Positions 43,710-51,797 of a stretch of DNA of 64,000 bases are shown one piece after another. How positions within the stretch are numbered: the first letter of the stretch is position 1; each line of letters opens with the position of its first letter. The position numbers and the translations under genes were made by a program. The notes under the pieces were generated by a model. It searched no databases, was not told the origin of the DNA, and saw nothing but the letters and a program-made list of their open reading frames with translations. Origin of the DNA: Gemmatimonadaceae bacterium (lineage in GTDB: Bacteria > Gemmatimonadota > Gemmatimonadetes > Gemmatimonadales > Gemmatimonadaceae); contig JAIEMN010000019.1 in NCBI GenBank assembly GCA_019752115.1, forward strand, positions 186,001-250,000, written 5' to 3'.

Positions 43710-44408
43710 CTACGACAGCGTCTCCTGCACGCCAATCCACGCGTCGTCGAGCTCGGCAAAGACGCGCCGTATTTCCTCGATCCAGCGGCGCCAGTCGGCC
43801 AGGCGCGTGTCTTCCGCGCCGCCGAGCACGGCCTCCTGGGCCACTCGCGCGCGCATCAGGGCGGCAAAGATCGGCTCGGCTTCGTCTTCCAACGCGGCCT
43901 CGAGCGCGCGGCGTTCGGCGACATCGGTCGGCGCGGCCGTCGCCGCCAGTTCTTCGATCGCGCGCGCGACCGCATCGCGGAGTTGTGCCGCATCCATCAG
44001 CGCGACCTGACGAGACGGATCGGAGACATCGACCACCGCCCGTCGCACCGCGAGGAGCGGCGCGAACCAGCGATCATGCGCGGCCTGCAACGCCGCCGTG
44101 CCGCGCACCGCGCCGAAGTGGCGCAGTCCACGCGTCAGCTCCGGCATGCGGCAGGCGCGGTCGAGCAGGCGCAGCGCCACCGGGCGGAGCGCGTCGTCAC
44201 CGGTGAGTTCGAGCACGTCGTGATCGCGCAAATACAGCGTGACCGACGCGGGCCCAATGTGCACCCCCTCGAGCCCATCGAACGCCAGCTGCCACGGGGC
44301 GGCGTCCTGCCAGCTCAGCACCAGCGCATCCGCCTCCACCGAGACCCGCGCAGGTCGGGCGATCTCGCGCCCTCGCACCATGCCCACCACGCGCACGTCG
44401 GCCATCAT
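43710..44408 (-). CDS. Hypothetical protein, mostly helical
   Basis: A 232-residue cytoplasmic protein without a family I recognise. The first 70 residues look like a small beta domain ('LSWQDAAPWQLAFDGLEGV', 'SVTLYLRDHDVLELTGDD'), like a PH-type or other barrel. The rest is long helices rich in Ala, Arg and Glu. The ATG at 44408 overlaps the HAD gene stop (ATGA), so it belongs to the minus-strand run EamA transporter - HAD - this gene. It converges with the feo operon 14 bp away. Confidence 0.7.
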   Translation of the reverse strand: MMADVRVVGMVRGREIARPARVSVEADALVLSWQDAAPWQLAFDGLEGVHIGPASVTLYLRDHDVLELTGDDALRPVALRLLDRACRMPELTRGLRHFGAVRGTAALQAAHDRWFAPLLAVRRAVVDVSDPSRQVALMDAAQLRDAVARAIEELAATAAPTDVAERRALEAALEDEAEPIFAALMRARVAQEAVLGGAEDTRLADWRRWIEEIRRVFAELDDAWIGVQETLS

Positions 44409-45145
44409 GAGACGATCGCCTCCACCACCGCCTCGGTGTCTTCGAGCGTCGGGAAGATCGCGTGCGCTTCGTGCGCACCGAGTGCCTCTACCGCGTAGGA
44501 GCCGGTCGCCACGCCAATGGCGCGCGCGTTGAGACTGCGCCCGCACGCCAGATCGGCCGGCGTATCGCCGATGATCACGAGCTGTTCGCCCGGCACATGG
44601 GCCTTGAACCACGCGCAGGCGCGCTGCCGCGCCACCGCCGGCAGCATCGGGCGATGCTCGTGATCACTGCCGTAGGCACCGATCACGAAGTGGCTCGCAT
44701 CGAGCCCCACCGCAGCGAGCTTGCGCTCGGCGCCTTCGCGAATGTTGCCGGTGAGCAGGCCGAGTGTGACGTGCGATTCCCCGCGCAGCCGCTCCAGCAG
44801 CGCCGGCACGCCGGCCAGGTGGCGCGAGACGTCGCGATGCGCCGCGAGCTCGATATCCAGTCGCTCGAGGTAGATCGCGCAGATCTCCTCGAAGCGGGGC
44901 AGGATCTCCTCACGCGGGACACCGGCGTACTCCATCTGCTCACGCACGATCTGGCGATCGGTCTTGCCATCGTAGCGAAAGGCCGGATCACCCGGCTTGC
45001 CAAAGACGGTGCGCAGCGCGTGCTCCATCGCCTTCCGCCCGGCGCCGCCGGTCAGCAGCAGCGTGCCGTCAATGTCGAACAGCACCACGCGCGCCCGTGC
45101 ATCGATCGTGGTATCGAACGTCGGCTCGTGCCCCGCGTCACTCAT
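44405..45145 (-). CDS. HAD-superfamily phosphatase (phosphoglycolate phosphatase-like)
   Basis: A 246-residue haloacid dehalogenase-type hydrolase. Motif I 'VVLFDIDGTLLLTGG' contains the nucleophile aspartate, motif II is 'LGLLTGNIRE', the lysine motif lies near 'AERKLAAVGLD', and motif IV is 'LVIIGDTPADLACG'. A helical C1 cap sits between I and II. Substrate unknown; phosphoglycolate or another sugar phosphate is typical. Coupled by 4-bp overlaps to both neighbours. Confidence 0.88.
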   Translation of the reverse strand: MSDAGHEPTFDTTIDARARVVLFDIDGTLLLTGGAGRKAMEHALRTVFGKPGDPAFRYDGKTDRQIVREQMEYAGVPREEILPRFEEICAIYLERLDIELAAHRDVSRHLAGVPALLERLRGESHVTLGLLTGNIREGAERKLAAVGLDASHFVIGAYGSDHEHRPMLPAVARQRACAWFKAHVPGEQLVIIGDTPADLACGRSLNARAIGVATGSYAVEALGAHEAHAIFPTLEDTEAVVEAIVS

Positions 45146-46149
45146 GTGCCAACTCCGGTGGAGGCTTCCGCATCGGCCAGCTCATCCACCTTGGCGGGCT
45201 TCATGCGCGACAGGCGCGAGAGCAGCAGGCCGGCCATGATGAAGCCGGCGCCCGTGAGCTGCCAGCCGGTCGGGGTTTCGTGGAGCATCACCCACGCCAC
45301 CGCGAGCGCGATCACCGGCTGCAGGTTGCTGTACAGCGACGTGCGCGTCGGGCCCAGCACGCGCACGCCGCGATAGAAGAGCAGATACGCCACCACCAGC
45401 GCACCGATGCCCGCGTAGGCCACCGCGCCCCATGCGCCCGGGCTCAGCGTACCCCAGTCGAGTGCCACCATCCCCGGGGCCGCCGCGATCAGCATCACCC
45501 CGGCGCCGCTCGCCATGGTGATCGCCGACAGATGCATCGGGTGCGCGCGCTGCGTGTACGGCTGCAGCAGCACGCTGAACAGCCCCCATGCAATGCTGCC
45601 GGTTGCGATCAACGCCGCGCCGAGCATGACCTCCGGGCCGCCGTCGATGCTGTTGGTACTCCCCACGACGCATCCCACGCCCACGAGCTGCAGCCCGATC
45701 CCCAGCCAGCCCTTGGTGGAGACGCGCTCGCGCCCGAGTAGTCGCGAGATGATGGCAATCCACGCCGGCCCCGCCGCCACGATCAGCGCGGCCACACCGG
45801 CCCGGGTGCGGGCCAGGCCAAAGATGAACAGCAGCTGGTACAGCCCATTGCCGAGCAGCCCAAGCGCCATCAGGCGCAGTGTGTCCGCCCGGCTGGGCCA
45901 TTTCGCATCGCGCACCAGCGCCGCGATGGCGAAGAGCACGACCGCCGCCAGCAGCATGCGCGCGCCATTGAACACCAGCGGTGCCATGCTGGCGAGACCC
46001 GCCTTGACGACGCTGTAGTTGACCCCCCAGATGACCGCCATGAGGACCAACCCGGCATCGGTGATCCCGAAGCCATGGTGCCCCTCCGGCTGCCCATCGG
46101 CTGGTGTGGTCGCGGTGGCGGCACCACGCGGGGATGCGGACGTCGACAT
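45142..46149 (-). CDS. EamA/DMT-family transporter
   Basis: A 335-residue membrane protein with ten predicted helices in two EamA repeats ('GLVLMAVIWGVNYSVVKAGLASM' region and 'GAALIATGSIAWGLFSVLL' region). It is a probable metabolite or drug exporter of unknown substrate. The start ATG at 46149 ('MSTSASPRG') is preferred over an upstream one. Divergent from the gene at 46194. Confidence 0.85.
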   Translation of the reverse strand: MSTSASPRGAATATTPADGQPEGHHGFGITDAGLVLMAVIWGVNYSVVKAGLASMAPLVFNGARMLLAAVVLFAIAALVRDAKWPSRADTLRLMALGLLGNGLYQLLFIFGLARTRAGVAALIVAAGPAWIAIISRLLGRERVSTKGWLGIGLQLVGVGCVVGSTNSIDGGPEVMLGAALIATGSIAWGLFSVLLQPYTQRAHPMHLSAITMASGAGVMLIAAAPGMVALDWGTLSPGAWGAVAYAGIGALVVAYLLFYRGVRVLGPTRTSLYSNLQPVIALAVAWVMLHETPTGWQLTGAGFIMAGLLLSRLSRMKPAKVDELADAEASTGVGT

Positions 46150-46193
46150 CCCGGAATGTAGACACCGCATGCCGGGGTCAGGTAGCTTGCGGG

Positions 46194-46628
46194 ATGCACG
46201 TATCCTTTGCGCTCTTTGCCGACGCCGCGAACATCTCCCAGGAAGGGAAGCTCAACATCCTGGGCGTCTTCGACGCGGTCCACGTCGGTCAGATCCCCGC
46301 CCTGCACCCCCGGGCGACGTTCGTCATCCGCATCAAGGCCACCGGCGCTGACGTCGGCAAGCACGCCCTCGCCGTCCGCTGGATCAACCCCCGCGGCGCC
46401 GAACTCTGGGGCTCCGACGCCGAACTCGAAGTCGGCGCCGCCCCGCCGGGGAACGCGGAGCTCGACATGCCCGTGATCCTGCAGCTCGACCTCCCGCTCG
46501 ACATGATCGGCGACTACCGCATGGCCATGCGCATCGACGACGGCGCGGAAGTCACCAGCATCCTGCACGTGAAAGCCAGCGGAGCGCCAACGGCGGTGGT
46601 GCCGGGGAAGGCGGGGATGGTTTCGTAA
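46194..46628 (+). CDS. Conserved hypothetical protein (DUF6941-like)
   Basis: A 144-residue, probably beta-sandwich protein beginning 'MHVSFALFADAANISQEGKLNILGVFD', a start typical of a small conserved family often listed as DUF6941. Function unknown. It has no signal peptide or catalytic motif. It is alone on the plus strand; a CGTATACG double array starts 7 bp after its stop. Confidence 0.75.
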   Translation: MHVSFALFADAANISQEGKLNILGVFDAVHVGQIPALHPRATFVIRIKATGADVGKHALAVRWINPRGAELWGSDAELEVGAAPPGNAELDMPVILQLDLPLDMIGDYRMAMRIDDGAEVTSILHVKASGAPTAVVPGKAGMVS

Positions 46629-46635
46629 GAGGAGC

Positions 46636-46755
46636 GTATACAAACGGCGTATACGAAGGGCGTATACGTGTCGCGTATACGAACCTCGGGAAACGCGGTT
46701 CTCCGCTTCATGTATACGATCACGTATACGCCCCACGTATACGCCCCAGGTATAC
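46636..46755. repeat. CGTATACG double array, 4 + 4 palindromic units around a spacer
   Basis: GTATAC hexamers start at 46636, 46649, 46662, 46675 and then 46712, 46724, 46737, 46750 (spacing 13,13,13, gap 37, then 12,13,13). The two halves can pair unit by unit into a long stem of ~8-bp helices separated by ~5-nt internal loops, closed by a ~31-nt spacer that has its own small GCGG...CCGC stem. It fills the gap between convergent genes. A half-element with the same spacing follows ruvA. Confidence 0.85.
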
Positions 46756-46759
46756 GCAG

Positions 46760-47500
46760 TTACCCCACCACTCCCCGCGCAACAACCTGCCCCGCAAGCC
46801 GCTCCACATACGCGTCACCCTCAACCGCTCGTTCCGCGCAAACCCCTCCCCGCGCCAACGAGCTGTGCACAAACCCGCCGTCGCCCGTGCCGATCGCGAC
46901 GTGCGTGATGCGCCGATCGTCGCGGTCTGAGAAGAACACCAGCTCGCCCATCGCGAGCCCCTCGAGCGACGACGCCGGGGTGGCGTGAATGGCTTCGGCC
47001 TGCTGCCACGCATCACGCGGCAACCGCACACCGTGCGCGCCGAAGGCGCGCTGCACGAGACCGGAGCAGTCCACGCCCCATGGCGAGACGCCGCCCCACA
47101 CATACGGCGCGCCGCTGAAGTAACCAAGGGCCGTGGCGACGATCGCCGACGCGGTCTGCGGAAAGCGCGCGCGCTGCGCGGCGGCGTCGATGACCTCGCC
47201 GCTCACGACTTCGTCGCCCGGCGCCACGCGGGCGCCAAATGGCAGGGCGCGGACGATGCCCGTGACGCCACGCGTCACACACCCCAGCGACAGCCGCCAC
47301 GTCGCCTCGCTGCCCGTACTCGGCATCACATAGCCGCGATGCAGCCACCCCTCATAGGCGTCCGGCCCGCGAACCCTGAGCCAGTCGCCCGACGCGTCGA
47401 GCATCTCCACCACCTCGCCATGCAGCAGCTGCGAGGTCAGCGGACTCGAAACCCGGGCCTCTGCATTGAGCGGGGCAAGTGCAGCGCGGATGGTAGGCAC
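46760..47500 (-). CDS. NlpC/P60-family endopeptidase with SH3-like domains
   Basis: A 246-residue cell-wall peptidase (C40). Two SH3-like stretches cover residues 10-120 ('HGEVVEMLDASGDWLRVRG', 'YEGWLHRGYV'). The catalytic Cys is in 'WGVDCSGLVQRAFGAHG', the His in 'RRITHVAIGTGDGG'. This is the YkfC/AcmB-type layout of gamma-D-Glu-diamino-acid peptidases that recycle murein peptides. No signal peptide is visible, so it may act in the cytoplasm. Next to it upstream is an 88-bp gap and the hybrid kinase on the same strand. Confidence 0.88.
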   Translation of the reverse strand: MPTIRAALAPLNAEARVSSPLTSQLLHGEVVEMLDASGDWLRVRGPDAYEGWLHRGYVMPSTGSEATWRLSLGCVTRGVTGIVRALPFGARVAPGDEVVSGEVIDAAAQRARFPQTASAIVATALGYFSGAPYVWGGVSPWGVDCSGLVQRAFGAHGVRLPRDAWQQAEAIHATPASSLEGLAMGELVFFSDRDDRRITHVAIGTGDGGFVHSSLARGGVCAERAVEGDAYVERLAGQVVARGVVG

Positions 47501-47588
47501 CCTCTAAACCTAATCCGCCCCCACCACTCCGGCACACCACGCAAACTCCCACTCGCCTCTCGCTTCTCCATTGAAATCCAGATCGCCG

Positions 47589-50500
47589 TTAGGCGATCAC
47601 ATCCACCAGCCGCGCCGTAAGGTCCGCCAGCGTGAACGGCTTCGCCAACACCGGTCGCCCCGTCCGCCGGATAAACCGTGACGCGGCTTCGCTGTGGAGG
47701 TCGCCGGTCATGAACAGCACCTTGGCCGCCTGATCCGGGTACGCCGCTTCGATGGTCTGGTAGACCTCTTCGCCCGTCATGCCGCTCATGCGCAGATCGA
47801 GCAGGATCACGTCGTAGCGATGCTGCTGCAGCAGTTCGAGCGCGCTGCGGCCGTTGCTGGCGAGATCCACCGTGTACCCCTGCCCGCGCAGGAAGCGGCT
47901 GATCGTGGTCCGGAGCGTCATCTCGTCTTCGATGAGCAGCACGCTGCGCACCGCGCCCACCGCGGCGGTGCTCACCGGAGTGGCGATGCGCAGGCCGGCG
48001 TCGGCGCCATTCGGCAGCGGGAGCCGCACCGTACAGGTGACCCCTTCGCCGTGCCGCGAGCGCACGTCCAGCCAGCCGCCATGCTCGCGCACGATGGCGT
48101 GCGCGATGGTGAGACCGAGGCCGCGATGGCCGCGCAGGCTGCGCGTGGTGAACATCGGCTCGATCACGCGCGGCAGATCACTCGCCGGAATACCCGGCCC
48201 CGAATCGGCGATCTCGACCACCACATGCGGGCCTTCGAGTCGCGACTGGACCCGCAATTCGCGCTCGCCGGTGTAGTCGACCAGCGCCTGTTCGGCGTTC
48301 GCGATGATGTTCGTGAACACCTGCTGCAGCTGCAGCGGGTCACCGTCCACTTCGAGCAGCGTATCCGCGAGGTCGGTGACCAGATGGATACGCGCCGAGC
48401 GCAGCGAGTAACCCTGCAGGTCGAGCGCGCGACGCAGCACGGTATTGAGCGGAATGCGCCCCGGCTGATCGGTGCTCGACCGCACCTCGCTGCTCCCTTC
48501 GAGCAGCTGGTTCACGATGCGGCTCGCGCGGCGCGCTTCGTCCACGATCTGCTCGAGCGCCTTGCGATCGTCGTCGGCCAGCGTGGGCGAATCGATCTGC
48601 AGTTCGGCCAGCGCCAGCAGGCTCGCGAGCGGGTTGTTGAGCTCATTGGCCACGCGGCCGAGCGACTGCCCGATCGCCGCCAGACGCGCCTGCTGCCCCC
48701 GCGCCTCGCGCTGGACTTCGTCGTTGGTGATGTCGCGAACGATGCCGAGGGCGCCCACGACATGGCCGCCTTCGTGAATCGGCGCGCTCGTCACCATCGT
48801 GAGCCGCGACCCCTGCGCGCCCAGGCAACGCAGCTGATTGCGACGACGCTCACCCATGAGGGTGGCCGCCATCGCCATTTCCGCCTCGCGGCGATCGGCC
48901 GGGTCCACCAGCATGACATAGTGCTGCCCAAGCACCTGCGCGCGCGTCAGCCCCGCTTCATTGAGGAACGCCGGGTTCACGCTCGTAAAGCGCCCCTGCA
49001 GGTCCACCGTGAAGATGGCATCGGTCGCCGCATCGACGAGTCGCGTGTACAGCGCCTCCGACCGCTCGCGCGCAATGGCGTCGAGCCGCTGCTTGGTGAC
49101 GTCACGCAGGCACGCCACCGAGCCGGTGATTTCCCCGAGCTCGATGAGCGGCGTGGACCCCACCTCCACCAGGCGGCGCGTGCCATCGGCACACACGATC
49201 TCGCATTCGTACTGCTGCGCCTTGCCACCGCGCACCAGCGCTTCGTGGCGACGCACCGTCTTGTTCCACTCGGGGGCCACGAACCGCGGCGCCGGCAGCC
49301 CTTCGAGGTCGTGGCGCTGCAGCAGCGCCCGCGCCGCGGGATTGGCAAAGGTGATGCGACCAGCCTGCCCGATGATCACGATGCCGTCGGAGACGGTGTC
49401 GAGCACGGCGCGATGCTGCTCGGCCAGGCGCGACGCGTCCGACACGTCGTCGAAGGTGATCACACACCCACCATCCGGGTGCGGCGCGGCAATGATCGTG
49501 AACAGACGGCCGCTCGACGACACGCGCACCGTGCCACGCACCGGCTGCCCTTCGCGCAGCGCACGCGCGATGAACGCGTCGATGTTGAGCCCCTCGGGCG
49601 TCTCACCCGCACCCACCAGCGCCTCGCGGAAGCGCTTGCCCAGCAGACCCGCAATCGTGCTGCCGCACAGTTCGGCCGCGCGGGCATTGCAACGGCTCAC
49701 CGTCAGCGCCTCTTCCAGCACGACCAGCCCGCTCGCCGTGCTGTCGAACGCCAGCTTCCACTCGCGCGTCGCCTTCTCGACCTCTTCAAAGAGGCGGGCA
49801 TTCACGATCGCCACGGCCACCTGGTCGGCGAGCCGCTGCAGCACCTTCGCATCTTCCTGATCGAAGCCGCGCTCGCGATTGAGCACCGCCACCGCGCCGA
49901 TCGTGCCGCGACCGGTCCCCAGCGGCGCCACAATCGTGCGCTGGATCTTCATCAGCCCCGACACCACGCGGCTGAGCTGCATATCGGGCCCGAACTCATT
50001 CACCAGAATGAGCTCATTCGACAGCACCGCCCGCCCGACCAGACTCGCGCCGACCGGCAGGTGGAGCCCCGAGAGCACATCCGCCGAGCCCATCGCGGCC
50101 ACGATATGCAGATACTCACCGGTGCGGAGCGCGATGCACGCGCCCTCCACGCCGAGCAGCGAGATCGAGTGGCGCAAAATGAGCCGCAGCACTTCACCCA
50201 GTCGCAGCGATTCGCCCACTGCGCGCGCCACATCGGCCAGCGCCTCGGTCGTGCGCCGCTCGCGTTCGCTCTCGGAATAGCGCCGCGCGTTGGCAATCGC
50301 CGTCGCCGCCTGCGACGCCATGGTCGCCAGCACTTCCTGGTCTTCGTCGGCGTACACATCCGCCAGCGTGGAGTGCACCGCCAGCACGCCGACCAGCCGA
50401 ATGCCGACGCGCATGGGCACCGCCAGCACGCTCGTCGCCGCGCCCGACTCACCCACCACATCGTACATTGAGAGCGGCAGCGCCTTCCCCGCCTTCTCAC

Positions 50501-51365
50501 GCAAGCGATCTGCATCACGGTCGCCCACGCGCACCGGCTGGCCGGACCGCGCCACCTCCGCCACGATGCCATCGCCCAGGCGCACCACGCCGCGCGTCCG
50601 CTCCATGCCGCGCACCACGCGCATCGCGGTGGTCAGCGTGTCGTTGTGCAGATCGGGAATCAGAATGGCCACGCCATCGCACCGCACCGCTCGCTGCACC
50701 TGACGCGCCAGCTCGCGCATGATCTCCTGCTCGTCGAGCGACCGCGTCAGCGACGCGCCGGCATCCTGGAGCAGCTGCAGCCGTTCCGACCGCTGCCGCG
50801 CCAGCGCCTCCAGCGCGTCATACGACACATGCTTGCCCAGGAGCCGCAGCAGCTCGTCCACATCGCGCAGCACCGACGGCGCGGGACGCAGGCCATCGCG
50901 GGGACCGGCAATCTTCACGATCCCCACCACTTCCTGCCGCGCGCCGCGCAGCACGCCGACGATCAGATCCGTCGCCAGCCACCGCCCATCAACCGACGGT
51001 CCCGACGGCTCGCTGCCAAAGAACTCACGCGCGACCCACTCGTCGCTCCCGTCGAGCACATAGAGGTCGCCCTCGCGATAGCGCTCAAGATGCGGCAGCC
51101 GCCGGCGCCACACCGCCCCCGGCAACGGCTTGAGCCCGGCCCCCGTCGTCGACGAAACCTCCGGCGAACCGGCCTTCGCAATGAACGTCGGATTGAGCGA
51201 CGCATCACGCAGCGAGACCACCACGCGATCGAATCCGAAATCATGCAACGCATCGGCCGCAGCCTGCACGCGCAACGCCGTCGACTCGGCGCGATCAATC
51301 GCGTCGAGCATCTCACGCAGCGTCTGTGCCGGCGCCGAAGCAGAAAGTGAGGTCAGCGGATTCAT
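47589..51365 (-). CDS. Multi-GAF/PAS hybrid histidine kinase with receiver; DHp histidine replaced by Asn
   Basis: A 1258-residue soluble sensor. By pattern: three GAF-like domains (about 25-175, 200-360, 375-525), three PAS domains (about 535-640, 655-760, 775-885), a DHp helix pair (about 895-960), a HATPase (about 1010-1115: 'EIADSGPGIPASD', 'GHRGLGLTIAHA') and a C-terminal receiver with Asp in 'DVILLDLRMSG'. In the DHp the sequence reads 'LGRVANELNNPLASL', so the expected His is Asn907 (codon AAT at 48647-48645). The ATP site and receiver look intact. No membrane helix is present. Upstream is an array of 12-bp repeats. Confidence 0.9.
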   Translation of the reverse strand: MNPLTSLSASAPAQTLREMLDAIDRAESTALRVQAAADALHDFGFDRVVVSLRDASLNPTFIAKAGSPEVSSTTGAGLKPLPGAVWRRRLPHLERYREGDLYVLDGSDEWVAREFFGSEPSGPSVDGRWLATDLIVGVLRGARQEVVGIVKIAGPRDGLRPAPSVLRDVDELLRLLGKHVSYDALEALARQRSERLQLLQDAGASLTRSLDEQEIMRELARQVQRAVRCDGVAILIPDLHNDTLTTAMRVVRGMERTRGVVRLGDGIVAEVARSGQPVRVGDRDADRLREKAGKALPLSMYDVVGESGAATSVLAVPMRVGIRLVGVLAVHSTLADVYADEDQEVLATMASQAATAIANARRYSESERERRTTEALADVARAVGESLRLGEVLRLILRHSISLLGVEGACIALRTGEYLHIVAAMGSADVLSGLHLPVGASLVGRAVLSNELILVNEFGPDMQLSRVVSGLMKIQRTIVAPLGTGRGTIGAVAVLNRERGFDQEDAKVLQRLADQVAVAIVNARLFEEVEKATREWKLAFDSTASGLVVLEEALTVSRCNARAAELCGSTIAGLLGKRFREALVGAGETPEGLNIDAFIARALREGQPVRGTVRVSSSGRLFTIIAAPHPDGGCVITFDDVSDASRLAEQHRAVLDTVSDGIVIIGQAGRITFANPAARALLQRHDLEGLPAPRFVAPEWNKTVRRHEALVRGGKAQQYECEIVCADGTRRLVEVGSTPLIELGEITGSVACLRDVTKQRLDAIARERSEALYTRLVDAATDAIFTVDLQGRFTSVNPAFLNEAGLTRAQVLGQHYVMLVDPADRREAEMAMAATLMGERRRNQLRCLGAQGSRLTMVTSAPIHEGGHVVGALGIVRDITNDEVQREARGQQARLAAIGQSLGRVANELNNPLASLLALAELQIDSPTLADDDRKALEQIVDEARRASRIVNQLLEGSSEVRSSTDQPGRIPLNTVLRRALDLQGYSLRSARIHLVTDLADTLLEVDGDPLQLQQVFTNIIANAEQALVDYTGERELRVQSRLEGPHVVVEIADSGPGIPASDLPRVIEPMFTTRSLRGHRGLGLTIAHAIVREHGGWLDVRSRHGEGVTCTVRLPLPNGADAGLRIATPVSTAAVGAVRSVLLIEDEMTLRTTISRFLRGQGYTVDLASNGRSALELLQQHRYDVILLDLRMSGMTGEEVYQTIEAAYPDQAAKVLFMTGDLHSEAASRFIRRTGRPVLAKPFTLADLTARLVDVIA

Positions 51366-51490
51366 GGGAGGTGCCCGAACGACGAGCTAGCCGAGCGCAG
51401 GGAAACAAGTTAGCAGCAATCCCGGCCCACGTTTCGTCACACCGCGCCATGACACCCTGTGCCAGCAGTGTGACGCTCGATCACACTCGC

Positions 51491-51550
51491 CGTCACAATT
51501 CACGTCACAATCGACGTCACAATTCACATCACAATTCACGTCACAATTGC
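51491..51550. repeat. Five tandem 12-bp units CGTCACAATTCA
   Basis: Units begin at 51491, 51503, 51515, 51527 and 51539, an exact 12-bp period, with only one or two changes per unit. They lie 126-185 bp upstream of the hybrid kinase start codon on its template side, where a direct-repeat operator could sit. On the minus strand the unit reads TGAATTGTGACG. Confidence 0.75.
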
Positions 51551-51613
51551 CGACTTCACGGCAGATCTGAGGACCACTCGTACGCCCATCTCCATGCCAC
51601 CCCGTGCTTTGGA

Positions 51614-51797
51614 CAGGATCTCACGGATGACAGGGATCTCGCAGATAACCGAAACAGCATGCAGGGATTTCGAGGATCATCCGGATTCCGCGGATTGCCC
51701 CAAGCCAATCCCCACAATCCCCAAAATCCCCATTGCAGTTTCTGTTATCCCCGTAATCCCAAGGAATCCCGCAAATCCCCAGCAATCCCCCCAGGGC
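51614..51797. repeat. Imperfect inverted array of GGAT-type units at the tamB 3' end
   Basis: The left half is rich in GGAT units (GGATCTC, GGATTTCG, GGATTCCGCGGATT), the right half in the complementary ATCC units (AATCCCC repeated). GCAGATAACCGAAACAGCA on the left matches the complement of TGCAGTTTCTGTTATCCCC on the right, so the halves are inverted copies about 80 bp long each with many mismatches. The right half ends at the tamB stop. Confidence 0.65.

Larger units (their letters stand above)
51366..51797. other. 432-bp gap without a gene, repeat-rich
   Basis: This is the 5' region of the hybrid kinase (minus strand) and the 3' region of tamB (minus strand). It contains the 12-bp tandem array at 51491-51550 and the imperfect inverted GGAT/ATCC repeats at 51614-51797. 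The rest, 51366-51490, is unremarkable and presumably holds the kinase promoter; no clear -35/-10 pair is visible. Confidence 0.6.

Noticed and set aside
46636-46755. CRISPR array
   Set aside because: Units are 8-bp palindromes at 12/13-bp period with 4-5-nt non-unique spacers, far from CRISPR repeat and spacer sizes, and there are no cas genes.
47694-50471. 925-residue plus-strand frame opposite the hybrid kinase
   Set aside because: His/Arg-rich antisense shadow of a long GC-rich gene; no domain recognised.
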